Source of the DNA: an uncultured Crocinitomix sp.
GTDB lineage: Bacteria > Bacteroidota > Bacteroidia > Flavobacteriales_D > Crocinitomicaceae
Length of the DNA: 64,000 bases
Direction: 5' to 3'
NCBI GenBank assembly: GCA_905478225.1
Contig: CAJQHR010000027.1
Coordinates: forward strand, 1-64,000
Part shown: positions 49,854-59,300 of the stretch, piece by piece
Position numbering within the stretch: position 1 is the stretch's first letter
How the letters are laid out: each line of letters starts with the position of its first letter
Notes under the pieces: model-generated
What the model saw: only the letters and a program-made list of their open reading frames with translations
The model's database searches: none
What the model was told of the DNA's origin: nothing
Position numbers and translations under genes: made by a program

Positions 49854-51095
49854 TTGAAAACTTTTGACATTCCAACCTACTATCGATCACCAATCATAAG
49901 TCGTGTTAAAGCCGTTCGTTCTAAATTCGATAAGCGAAAAAAAGACTTCTCACCTACCCGATTAAATTTTGGTGAGGTTGAATTTATTTTAGGACGACAT
50001 TTTGGGTTTTGCTTTGGTGTTGAAAACGCGATTGAAATTTCGTATAAAGCGATCAATGAAAATCCAGATAAGCGGATCTTTCTTTTAAGTCAAATGATCC
50101 ATAATCCGGGAGTTAATGCGGATTTAGAAAAGCATGGCGTGAGGTTCTTGCAAGACACTAATGGAAATCAACTCATTTCTTGGGATGAAGTTAAAGCAGA
50201 TGATGTGGTTATCATTCCAGCGTTTGGCACCACCTTAGAGATCGAAAATAAATTAAAAGAAATTGGCGTAGATACTCCTAGTTACGATACAACTTGCCCC
50301 TTTGTAGAGCGCGTTTGGAAAAAATCTGAAAAACTTGGATCGGATGATTACACCGTTATTATTCATGGTAAAGACAAGCATGAAGAAACTCGTGCCACTT
50401 TCTCTCATTCAAAAGCGCACGCTAAATCTATCGTTATTAGAGACATTGATGAAGCAAAACTTTTGGGTCAAATGATCTTGGGCGATTTAGCTGAAAGTGA
50501 TTTTCTCCGCATTTTTGCTGGGCGTTTTTCAACCGATTTTAATTTCAATACTGATTTGAGTAAAATTGGTGTCGTGAATCAAACAACCATGTTAGCTTCT
50601 GAAACACAAGAAATTTCTGATTATTTGGCTGAAATAATGATTCGGAAATTTGGAAGTGAAAACAGTAAAACACATTTTGCGAATACACGAGACACATTGT
50701 GTTATGCTACAAATGACAATCAATCAGCAACATTGGCCTTGCTAAACGAAACGGCCGATTTAGCAATTGTAGTCGGTGGATATAATAGTTCTAACACTTC
50801 GCATTTAGTTGAACTATGCGAACAAAAATTCAAAACATTTTATATTAAAGATGAGGATGAAATTCGAAGCGACAATTCAGTGCAACATTTTGATATGCAC
50901 AAAAACGAAGTCCTTGAATCTGACGCTTTCATTCCTATAAAACGACCTTTAAAAATCATATTAACAAGCGGTGCATCTTGTCCAGACGCTACCGTGGATA
51001 GAGTAATTCAACGCATTTTAGAATTGACCAATACCAAAGCAGACATTGAAGCTGCATTGGCTGAAATAAAACAAGCTTTTAATGAAGAAGTTTGA
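49854..51095 (+). CDS. ispH: 4-hydroxy-3-methylbut-2-enyl diphosphate reductase
   Basis: The 413-residue protein starts with TTG 49854; an in-frame TAA lies just before it and no earlier ATG exists. It has the iron-sulfur cysteines of IspH in HFGFCFGVENAIE, YDTTCPFVERVWKK and TSGASCPDATVDRVI, and the substrate-site VNQTTMLASET and GGYNSSNTSHLVELC. The length exceeds the roughly 310 residues of E. coli IspH and matches the longer cyanobacterial/plant-type form. It makes IPP and DMAPP in the last MEP step. It overlaps uvrB by 14 bases. Confidence 0.95.
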   Translation: MKTFDIPTYYRSPIISRVKAVRSKFDKRKKDFSPTRLNFGEVEFILGRHFGFCFGVENAIEISYKAINENPDKRIFLLSQMIHNPGVNADLEKHGVRFLQDTNGNQLISWDEVKADDVVIIPAFGTTLEIENKLKEIGVDTPSYDTTCPFVERVWKKSEKLGSDDYTVIIHGKDKHEETRATFSHSKAHAKSIVIRDIDEAKLLGQMILGDLAESDFLRIFAGRFSTDFNFNTDLSKIGVVNQTTMLASETQEISDYLAEIMIRKFGSENSKTHFANTRDTLCYATNDNQSATLALLNETADLAIVVGGYNSSNTSHLVELCEQKFKTFYIKDEDEIRSDNSVQHFDMHKNEVLESDAFIPIKRPLKIILTSGASCPDATVDRVIQRILELTNTKADIEAALAEIKQAFNEEV

Positions 51096-53106
51096 ACTAC
51101 AATCAGATTTTGACCCAACCGGCGATCAACCAGAAGCGATTCGTCAAATTGTTGAAGGGTTGAATGATGGTGTAGATTTTCAAACCCTTTTAGGAGTAAC
51201 GGGAAGTGGTAAAACATTTACCATGGCGAATGTCATTAAAGAGATAAACCGCCCTACTTTAATTTTATCGCACAATAAAACACTTGCGGCACAGCTTTAT
51301 GGTGAGTTTAAAGGTTTTTTTCCGAATAATGCGGTGGAATATTTTGTATCGTATTACGATTATTACCAACCAGAAGCTTATTTGCCAACGACGAATACTT
51401 TTATTGAAAAGGACATGTCGATTAATGACGAAATTGAAAAATTGCGTTTATCGGCCACTTCAGCCCTACTTTCTGGAAGAAAAGATGTTATAATCATTGC
51501 ATCTGTTTCTTGTATTTATGGTGTTGGAAATCCGACTGAACTTCAGAATAGTGTCATTGAGATAAAAAAAGGGATGTTAGTTTCTCGAAATAAATTTTTA
51601 CTCAATTTAGTCCAAAACCTCTATTCTAGAAATGATATTGAACCGGAACGTGGCAATTTTAGGGTCAAAGGAGATACGGTAGATATTTTCTTGGCCTATG
51701 TGGATTATGCCCTTCGTATTATTTTTTGGGGAGATGAAATTGAAGAAATCTATACCTTTGACATTGATACTAATAAAAAGATCGAACAATTTGATGAAAC
51801 GAATATTTTCCCCGCCAACATCTTTGTTTCAAGTCAAGACACAATAAATAACGCAATTAGACAAATTGAAATAGACATAGGAAATCACGTTGAGTTTTTT
51901 AAACGTGAAGGAAAATTGATCGAAGCCCAGCGAATTGATGAACGAGCCAATTATGACCTAGAAATGATTCGTGAATTAGGCTATTGTTCGGGAATCGAAA
52001 ACTATTCGAGGTATTTTGATAAACGTGAGCCCGGTTCGCGCCCTTTTTGTTTGCTCGATTACTTTCCGTCTGACTTTGTGATGATGATTGATGAAAGTCA
52101 CGTGACTTTGCCGCAGATTAGAGCCATGTATGGTGGCGACCGTTCACGGAAAGTTAATTTGGTTGATTTTGGATTTAGATTGCCTGCAGCAATGGACAAT
52201 CGTCCTTTAAAATTTGAAGAATTTGAATCCATCACAAAACAAACGCTTTATGTAAGCGCAACTCCTGCAGATTATGAATTGGAAAAATCTGAAGGAATCA
52301 TTATTGAACAAGTCATTCGACCAACCGGATTATTAGATCCGATCATTGAAGTGCGAAAAAGTGAAAATCAAATTGATGATTTAATTGAAGAGATTCAGTT
52401 AAGAAAAGACAGAGACGAACGCGTTCTGGTGACTACGCTCACCAAAAGAATGGCGGAAGAATTACAAAAATATTTAGACCGTTTGGGAATTCCATGTCGC
52501 TATATTCACTCAGATGTTGACACTTTGGAAAGAGTTGAGATTTTGCGTCAACTCCGCCTTGGTGACTTTGATGTGTTGATTGGAGTAAATCTTTTACGTG
52601 AAGGATTAGATTTACCTGAAGTATCACTAGTCGCAATAATTGATGCCGACAAAGAAGGATTTTTACGTTCAGAACGTGCATTGACACAAACCGTTGGAAG
52701 AGCTGCGCGTAATGTAAATGGATCGGTAATTATGTATGCCGATCGGATGACGAACAGTATGCAGCGTACCATTGATGAAACGAACCGAAGAAGGGCTATT
52801 CAAGAAGCCTACAACACAGAACATAATATTACACCTACACAGATCAAGAAATCAGTAGAGAGTATCTTAAAACAAACTAAAGTTGCTGACGCTGAAGGAA
52901 AAGAGAAGATTTACGACATGAATGTGGAACTGGCTATGGCTGCCGATCCTGTATTCGATTATATGTCGAAAGAGCAATTGGAAAAAAGCATTAAAAAAAT
53001 TAAGAGTGACATGGAAAAAGCTGCGAAAGCACTCGACTTTATTGAAGCCGCGCGATTGCGAGATGAAATGTTCGTTCTAGATAAAAAACTAAAAACCTTT
53101 GAATGA
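51082..53106 (+). CDS. uvrB: UvrABC system protein B
   Basis: The 674-residue helicase-like protein has Walker A LLGVTGSGKTFTMANVI (about 34-50), the beta-hairpin region YYDYYQPEAYLPTTNTFIEKD, helicase motifs (MIDESHVTLPQIRAMY, VLIGVNLLREGLDLPEV, QTVGRAARN) and a C-terminal UVR motif (IEAARLRDEM). It verifies DNA damage and recruits UvrC in nucleotide excision repair. It is complete and ordinary, in operon with ispH and the following small gene. Confidence 0.98.
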   Translation: MKKFELQSDFDPTGDQPEAIRQIVEGLNDGVDFQTLLGVTGSGKTFTMANVIKEINRPTLILSHNKTLAAQLYGEFKGFFPNNAVEYFVSYYDYYQPEAYLPTTNTFIEKDMSINDEIEKLRLSATSALLSGRKDVIIIASVSCIYGVGNPTELQNSVIEIKKGMLVSRNKFLLNLVQNLYSRNDIEPERGNFRVKGDTVDIFLAYVDYALRIIFWGDEIEEIYTFDIDTNKKIEQFDETNIFPANIFVSSQDTINNAIRQIEIDIGNHVEFFKREGKLIEAQRIDERANYDLEMIRELGYCSGIENYSRYFDKREPGSRPFCLLDYFPSDFVMMIDESHVTLPQIRAMYGGDRSRKVNLVDFGFRLPAAMDNRPLKFEEFESITKQTLYVSATPADYELEKSEGIIIEQVIRPTGLLDPIIEVRKSENQIDDLIEEIQLRKDRDERVLVTTLTKRMAEELQKYLDRLGIPCRYIHSDVDTLERVEILRQLRLGDFDVLIGVNLLREGLDLPEVSLVAIIDADKEGFLRSERALTQTVGRAARNVNGSVIMYADRMTNSMQRTIDETNRRRAIQEAYNTEHNITPTQIKKSVESILKQTKVADAEGKEKIYDMNVELAMAADPVFDYMSKEQLEKSIKKIKSDMEKAAKALDFIEAARLRDEMFVLDKKLKTFE

Positions 53107-53507
53107 TTGAAGAAGTAGAAAAATTACTCGAACACAGTGTTGAATATGCGACCAAATTATTGGAAGAAACAGGTGAATCATACCCTTTTGGTGCTTATGC
53201 TGATACTATTGGAAACGTACATCCATTAGAAATGGAGATTGACACAAAGAAAGTACCAACTATTGGTCAGGTGATTGATAATCTTACCGGTTATTGCCAA
53301 GGAGAAATGAAAGCTTCAAAAATGAAAGGTTATGCCTTAGCTTATGAAGTAAAGTTACAATTGGAAGAAGGGGCAGATGCTATTGACGCCATTGCCTTTG
53401 ATATTACTCATAACGACGAAGCAGATGTAGCGCTCTTCTATTTGCCATTTACAACAACGCCAGAACGGAAAGCAACGGTTGGTGAACTCTTTGCGGTAAA
53501 GCGATAA
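53103..53507 (+). CDS. Small cytoplasmic protein, unknown function
   Basis: The 134-residue protein overlaps the uvrB stop by 4 bases (ATGA). It has SYPFGAYADTIGNVHPLEMEID and ALAYEVKLQLEEGADAIDAIAFDI, an alpha/beta pattern with no signal peptide. I do not recognise a characterised family. The coupling to uvrB is probably just transcriptional. Confidence 0.75.
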   Translation: MIEEVEKLLEHSVEYATKLLEETGESYPFGAYADTIGNVHPLEMEIDTKKVPTIGQVIDNLTGYCQGEMKASKMKGYALAYEVKLQLEEGADAIDAIAFDITHNDEADVALFYLPFTTTPERKATVGELFAVKR

Positions 53508-53533
53508 TCAAACCAATTCCCTTAAAATTGATT

Positions 53534-54442
53534 TTATAAGTTCGAATCAAACAATTCAAAAGCAATTCGAACCTCGTGACTGAACCAGCCACCGTTGGTT
53601 AATTGTGAACTGCCATAATCCAAAAAATAGCCAAGGTAGAATTTATTAAATCGTTTTGTGATCGCCCCCATCAATGTATTTCTATCACGCCATCCTATAC
53701 CAAAAGTTAGTTCATTTTTAGAACCAAATATCCCTGAAAGCATTGCTTGAGTGGAGTAAAACCCGTTGACTGAACGACCAACACCAGTCGCTTTTAACGC
53801 AAACTTATCATTAAACGGATACGAGTAAGAACCGCTCAAATAAATATGTCTAGCAGCTTCAAAACCTAATTCATCATAACGCTGTTCGAATAAATCGGTA
53901 CTTGCAAAGCCGAGAGAAAAATTCCGTCCATACCATTGCACTCCAGCACCTGCATCAAATTTAGTTTGTGAGGCATCCATCACAGGGAGAATTGCGGGAT
54001 CTGCTACTGAAGTTGGTGGTATCCATAAGGCATCAAATCCAATACTTTGGAGTCCAGGTGAAACCCCTACACTAAGATAGGTGTTCTTAATTTTAAACTG
54101 AATGTTAATAGGCACGCATACGTGATGCATTTCCATCATTCCGTATCTATCATAGCGGTAATTTATGCCGACAGCCCCAGTAGAAAAAGGATTCTCCGAA
54201 TCACCAATTTTCATGCACTTCAGGGCGCCATTAAGCTGCAAACCTTTAGGGGCTCCTTCATAGTTAACAAAACGCAATTGCCCTACCGTGTTTATGCTAT
54301 ATGAATTATAAGTTCCTATAGAAGCAGGATTAAACCAAAAAGAGCGTTGCCCCTCACTGATGTAAATCGGATCTTGCTGCGCAAATAAAGAAGTTGATAA
54401 AAGGGCAAAAATTACAGTTAAGACTTTGGGAATAGACATCAT
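53534..54442 (-). CDS. PorP/SprF-family type IX secretion membrane protein
   Basis: The 302-residue protein has a signal peptide (ending in TSLFAQ) followed by the family opening QDPIYISEGQRSFWFNPASIGTYN, which describes the first strand of a small outer-membrane barrel. It has alternating strands to the end, finishing in VRIAFELF. PorP/SprF proteins work with T9SS, often beside a surface adhesin that they help attach. No adhesin is adjacent, though two T9SS cargo genes lie 2 kb away. ATG 54442 or 54439 can both start it. Confidence 0.9.
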   Translation of the reverse strand: MMSIPKVLTVIFALLSTSLFAQQDPIYISEGQRSFWFNPASIGTYNSYSINTVGQLRFVNYEGAPKGLQLNGALKCMKIGDSENPFSTGAVGINYRYDRYGMMEMHHVCVPINIQFKIKNTYLSVGVSPGLQSIGFDALWIPPTSVADPAILPVMDASQTKFDAGAGVQWYGRNFSLGFASTDLFEQRYDELGFEAARHIYLSGSYSYPFNDKFALKATGVGRSVNGFYSTQAMLSGIFGSKNELTFGIGWRDRNTLMGAITKRFNKFYLGYFLDYGSSQLTNGGWFSHEVRIAFELFDSNL

Positions 54443-54767
54443 GTTGTTTTTATATTATAACGGTTTTAATATCGAAAAATTCATTCGACTCATTCCAAAC
54501 TAGAATGAGCACTCGTTTTATAGCAAAACAAATTCGAGCGAAATATGTTACAGGTCATCAAAATAAAACTTTCTTTTCTTGTGATCACGTTATTGAATGT
54601 CAAAAAAATAAATATAAGTAACCAACTTCATCAATTTTAAAAACGATCTCAAATTTTATATCTATTTTTAAGAAGACATGCCCCATTTGGGAGGTTCATG
54701 CTTACGTTTTAGAAGACAAGCCTGAAATTGACAAATGGCGACAAAAAAATAAACAAACACAAAACAT
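54443..54767. other. 325-base gap; end of a lost gene before the VOC remnant
   Basis: Most of this gap is AT-rich and unremarkable. From about 54673 to TGA 54769-54771 one frame has coding character (CPIWEVHAYVLEDKPEIDKW) and overlaps the next ATG by ATGA, as real operon genes do. No start is present, because TAA at 54619 closes the frame. It may be the 3' end of a lost upstream gene. Confidence 0.3.
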
Positions 54768-55139
54768 ATGAATAATCCAGTTGGATGGTTTGAGATCGCC
54801 ACAACAGATCTTGAAAGAGCGCGGCAATTTTATGCTGATGTATTTAAATATGAATTTCAATACATAGACATGCCCGGCTCCAAAATGTACATGTTTGCTG
54901 GCGGACCTGAATCTCCAGGTTCTATGGGCGCATTGCTTGCATGAGATGACGAAGTTACCCCAAGCACAGTTGGAACGTTGATTTATTTTCAATCTGAAGA
55001 TGTTGCAATTCAAGAAGCACGTATTTTAGCTGCAGGTGGTAAAGTAATTGTTCCTAAAATATCATTAGGTGAATTTGGATTTATGGTTCAATTTATTGAT
55101 ACGGAAGGCAATAAAATTGGCATCCATTCGAACAGTTAA
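54768..55139 (+). pseudogene. VOC-family (glyoxalase-like) gene with an in-frame TGA
   Basis: One frame from ATG 54768 to TAA 55139 (124 codons) encodes a complete VOC fold: VGWFEIATTDLERARQFYAD, SKMYMFAGGPESPGSMGALL, TLIYFQSEDV and FGFMVQFIDTEGNKIGIHSN. TGA at 54942-54944 (codon 59) interrupts it between the two beta-alpha-beta-beta-beta units. The context suggests a TGG-to-TGA change, but the original residue is not known. A terminator-like hairpin follows. The intact gene would be of normal family length. Confidence 0.75.
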
Positions 55140-55159
55140 ACAAATTAAAATTTAAGTAG

Positions 55160-55195
55160 ACGGTCGGCTAATGGAAATTGGGCGATCGTTTTTAT
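55160..55195 (+). terminator. Probable terminator after the VOC remnant
   Basis: ACGGTCG (55160-55166) can pair with CGATCGT (55183-55189) with one G-U pair, and TTTTTATT follows. The stem is short but correctly placed 21 bases after the VOC stop. Confidence 0.5.
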
Positions 55196-55201
55196 TAAAT
55201 A

Positions 55202-55645
55202 CTAAGGCATAAAAATAGACTCTGCTTTCTTAATATCACTCACTCGAAAATAATGCCGCACTTTTTTAGCATCTAAATACGACACTAATGCCTGATTACT
55301 CGTAAGTTCATAAGGAGGTTCTACTGAATTATTATCCTTTCCAACTACAATGATTGCTTGATAACCTCCACCTGCTGAAGTTTTCGTTTTATAAGTCAAT
55401 GCTTGATGATATCCTAGAAAATAAATACTATCAACAGCATACTTTTCCTTCTCATTGGCGACAGGTAAAAACACTACAATTGTCTTTTGTCCATCTTCTT
55501 GGCCCGGCATAATCTCAGTCCACGTTGGAGCAATAACCTCAACATCAGGAGACTCATTTAAAACAATCTCTTTACTTCCTGTGCAACTTTGCACAAATAC
55601 CAATACAAGGGCAACTAGAAATACTATTTTATTGGAATTCTTCAT
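55202..55645 (-). CDS. Lipoprotein, unknown function
   Basis: I choose ATG 55645 (147 residues); a TTG two codons upstream is possible. The product has a lipoprotein signal with lipobox VQSC. Its beta-rich mature domain contains DGQKTIVVFLPVANEKEKYAVDSIYFLGY and ends in YFRVSDIKKAESIFMP. I know no function. It stands alone, and the 245 bases upstream (55646-55890) show nothing recognisable. Confidence 0.65.
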   Translation of the reverse strand: MKNSNKIVFLVALVLVFVQSCTGSKEIVLNESPDVEVIAPTWTEIMPGQEDGQKTIVVFLPVANEKEKYAVDSIYFLGYHQALTYKTKTSAGGGYQAIIVVGKDNNSVEPPYELTSNQALVSYLDAKKVRHYFRVSDIKKAESIFMP

Positions 55646-55890
55646 ACACAATGCTAATCATTATTTTCTGTAAATACAATTATTACACCAATCCTCTTTT
55701 TCTGAATTTCAACGTTTGTATTTAATTTGATCCATAATCCGTTTAAATACGGTTTTTCTTTCACTTTTAAATTTTTAGATTTATCGCTGATTAACCCAGA
55801 TTAATAAGTTTTCGTTCACATTAAACCTGCTTTCCCTTGCTGCCAAAACTATTCATCTGCATAAAAATGTAATTATAAATCTATACATAT

Positions 55891-56208
55891 ATGCAACTAG
55901 AAAATCGATATACACAACAAACCAACAGACCTTATATTGTGCACTTTCACGACAATATGGGTGCAGGTCCCTATCCATTAGTACTTGTTCAACATGGAGG
56001 CGGAACAAGCCCAGAACTATTCTCAGAAAGCACGGGGAAATCGGACATTAACGAAGTCGGAAATACGAATGACTTTATAATGGTAATCACCCAAGAAAAC
56101 GAATTACCAAGTTCTCCAGGGTCAAATACGTGGAATGCCGGATTTTCCGCCAAAGGAATTTCGAATGCAGATGATATTAAAGAGATAGTTATACGGCTAT
56201 CTCTTTAA
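55891..56208 (+). pseudogene. Truncated alpha/beta-hydrolase (esterase) fragment
   Basis: The 105-codon frame resembles the start of a PHB-depolymerase/LpqC-type esterase: GPYPLVLVQHGGGTSPELF, the oxyanion-hole HGGG, and SNTWNAGFSAKGISNADDIKEI. It ends before the GxSxG nucleophile elbow, so it cannot be a working hydrolase. The last 12 codons lie inside a perfect 16-bp hairpin, which suggests that the remaining gene was lost and the frame now ends in unrelated or rearranged sequence. The family call is moderate. Confidence 0.45.
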
Positions 56209-56217
56209 TATCACTTT
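56173..56217. terminator. Long perfect hairpin, probable bidirectional terminator
   Basis: GATATTAAAGAGATAG (56173-56188) and CTATCTCTTTAATATC (56197-56212) are perfect complements around the eight-base loop TTATACGG, and ACTTTTT follows. It lies between converging genes. It overlaps the last codons of the hydrolase fragment, which is unusual. Confidence 0.75.
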
Positions 56218-56337
56218 TTAAAAATGAATTTTAATAGATTGTAACCTTGTTTAAATCCGCGATTGAATTAACGCGCTTAACCACTCTCAATCTATAGGTG
56301 TTTCTATACTTATTAGTATCCTGCCTGCGTTCAAGCT

Positions 56338-59300
56338 TTATTTACTTTTAATCAATAACTTCACAACCGTTTGCTCCTCACTTAGCCCTTGTAAAGCGAT
56401 ATAATAAACGCCCTTAGCGACAATTAAATCAATTGCAACTTCATTCACGTTTTGATGTTCGGCGCTGTATACAATTCGTCCTGAGACATCATAAATTTCA
56501 ACGCCAAGTTCTGTTACCATATCTTGTAACTGAATATTGAAGCTTCCAGCTGATGGGTTTGGATAAACTTTAATAGCGGTTGGATTGTATTCTGTTAACT
56601 CAAGCGCCACGATAGCATAACAATCGGAAGTATCTATACAATCGCCGACATCAATAATAACTGCATATGTTCCATTTTCAGTTGGCACAAATGTTTGATC
56701 AGTCTCCCCATCAATGGCTATCCAATCTTCATCACAATCTACCCACTGGTAGGTTGCGCCAACCTCAACGGCTATGAGTTCGTAATCTTCTGCCGTAACA
56801 GCAACATCAACAATTAATACATCCATTGTTAGGGTAACAATAGAATCGCAACCGTGCTCTGTAAAAAACGGCTCAGTGTATTCGCCTGATTCGGTAATTG
56901 TTTGCGTACCTAATACATACGATTCTCCTTCGCAAATTTCCATGGCGATAGAATCATTAAACGCCGGGTGAACAATTACAGCACCTGGTGTTGTCATACT
57001 CGCTGATATTTCTCCTTCATATCCGTCTAAACTCAATGAATATTCTCCCGGATATTCTAAAACCAATGAATCAATAAATTCGGTTGATGTGTAGGTGTCA
57101 ACTCCGTTGGTAAAGGTCCATAAAATATCATCTAAATAGGTTCCGGTATATTCAAAGTGAATTTTATCGCCAACACAAATTTCCTCTTCTTCCAATTCAT
57201 AATCCAAATTGATATATTCTTTTATAAAAATGGTGTAATCCTCTACCTCTCCATCATACCCTGTATCACAAGGGCCTGCATCTGAATTGTATTTCGCACT
57301 CACCCGCATGGTGGTTTTACCTAAATGCGCATCTATCGGCACCTCGATTTCAAGTGGTGAAAGCGTTGTTATTCCATCATCTGTATCATAGGCTGTTCCC
57401 AAATCATAATCTTCACCTGGATCCGTGAAGTCGCCATCTCTATTCCAATCAATCCAAGCATTTGCATGAATGGTATACGCACCATCTGTGGCTAAATTCA
57501 TAGTTAAATCGTAGTCTAAACCAGCATAAACATTTGCTGTGTCCAAGTCAATATAACTGCTATAAGGAGCAGGTTTTCCAGAAGGATTATTCAAATCGCT
57601 AAAGTCTACTAATGTTACTGCTGTTCCCCAACTCATATTACCGTATGATTCGCAATACTCGAACGGACGAACGGTGTACATGAATTTATATGTTTCAGAA
57701 ACCTCATCAAATGCACCCGTTGCTAACACTTTAAAATACACTTTAGTTCCTGCAGGATAATCTGGCAAAGGGTCAACCGATACCCATGTACTATCTGCAA
57801 CATTTTCCATGTCAATCGTATTTTCAAAAGTGGGCTCATCAATTGACCAATGCACTGCGGCTGACGCCACATCCCAATCGTATGATATTTGTGAAGTAAC
57901 ATATTGCGGAATTTCTTCTGCAGGAACAGTAAAAGTTGGTGGATCTGTAATCCAAGTTTTTACAATTGCGGGATAAGGAGCTCTACCTTCTAACGTATAT
58001 TCCCATACTCCCCTGCCCCATGTCGCTGCGCGAACTGTGTTTGATCCATTTACGACTTCAAGTTCATAAACCATACAATTTGGTAGGTCTTCATTGTATA
58101 ATACCCAATTTGGATCATCCATTGCTTTGACATAAACACCAATTTCAGCCGCCAAGTATATATTCGACTCATCAGAATGATCGATTACGGCACCTCGAAT
58201 AGGCATGTCATTTAAATTTGAGGTAATATTTGACCAAGTAAATCCATTGTCATGCGTGATGTATACTTTTTGACCATCATTTTGATAGCGGTTGTAGGTT
58301 ACGAGAATTGTTTGATCATCATTCGGATCAAAAGCAATATCTGTTATACTATAACCAGGCAGTGATCCTTGAATATTAACCCAAGATGCTCCAGCATCAA
58401 TCGATCGGTAAACATATTGGCCTCGAGATGCGACAATAATATTTGAATTGTTTTCGGCAATCGCGGCTTCACTTATCGTACCCGCAAAACCAGGAGAACC
58501 CATTACTTCCCATGTTGACCCAAAATCTAAACTTCTATGAACATCTTCTCCAAAGTGAAAAACTGTCATGTGATCATTTGGATCGTAAGCCATTGGTGCT
58601 ACCCATGCCGAAGAATGCCCCGGAGGAGATGCACCTCCTTGGGTTTGCCCGCCATCAAATGTTCTTCTGCGCGTTCCGTTTTGGTAGCTTCCAATCATCC
58701 AATCGTCGTTTAAAGGATGTACAATTCCTTCCATTCCGTCCGCACCTGCATATTCAATCCAACCTGATTGTAACTTAATACTGGTCCCATTATCTTGCGA
58801 ACCCACAATAGTTCGATAATGGTTTGATTGACTTACGCCTAATGTATAATTTTCTCTAATTCCAGTGGCATGATTCAGTTTCTCCCAAGTTGTTCCGTTA
58901 TCCTCACTTCTACAAAAGAATCCATCTGTTGCCATGTAAAATACGCCTTCGATACACTCGGCTTCTCGCATATCTGCATGAATGTATTGATCCCCGTCAA
59001 ATGGAGCAGCCCATAGTCCCCACCAAGTAACTTGATCAAATGAAATTCCTCCATCATCTGAAGCATAAGCATCAATGCTACCTATAGTCATTCTTGTCGT
59101 ATCGAGGTCACTTACTGCAAAGCCTTCGCTACTCATCCCTGGATTTGATCTAAACGTAAAATTAACGCCACTGTCATAAGAAATCCAAATTCCATTGCTT
59201 GAAACAAAATAAAGACAATCATCACAAATTGGACTGACATCTAAATGGACATTCGTATTATTGTCATTTCCAACAATATCTGGAGAACCCACCCATGTTA

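Noticed and set aside
56221-56300. 8-bp inverted repeat ATAGATTG/CAATCTAT as a second terminator
   Set aside because: The two arms are about 46 bases apart and no T-run follows. The 16-bp hairpin just before it is the better candidate.
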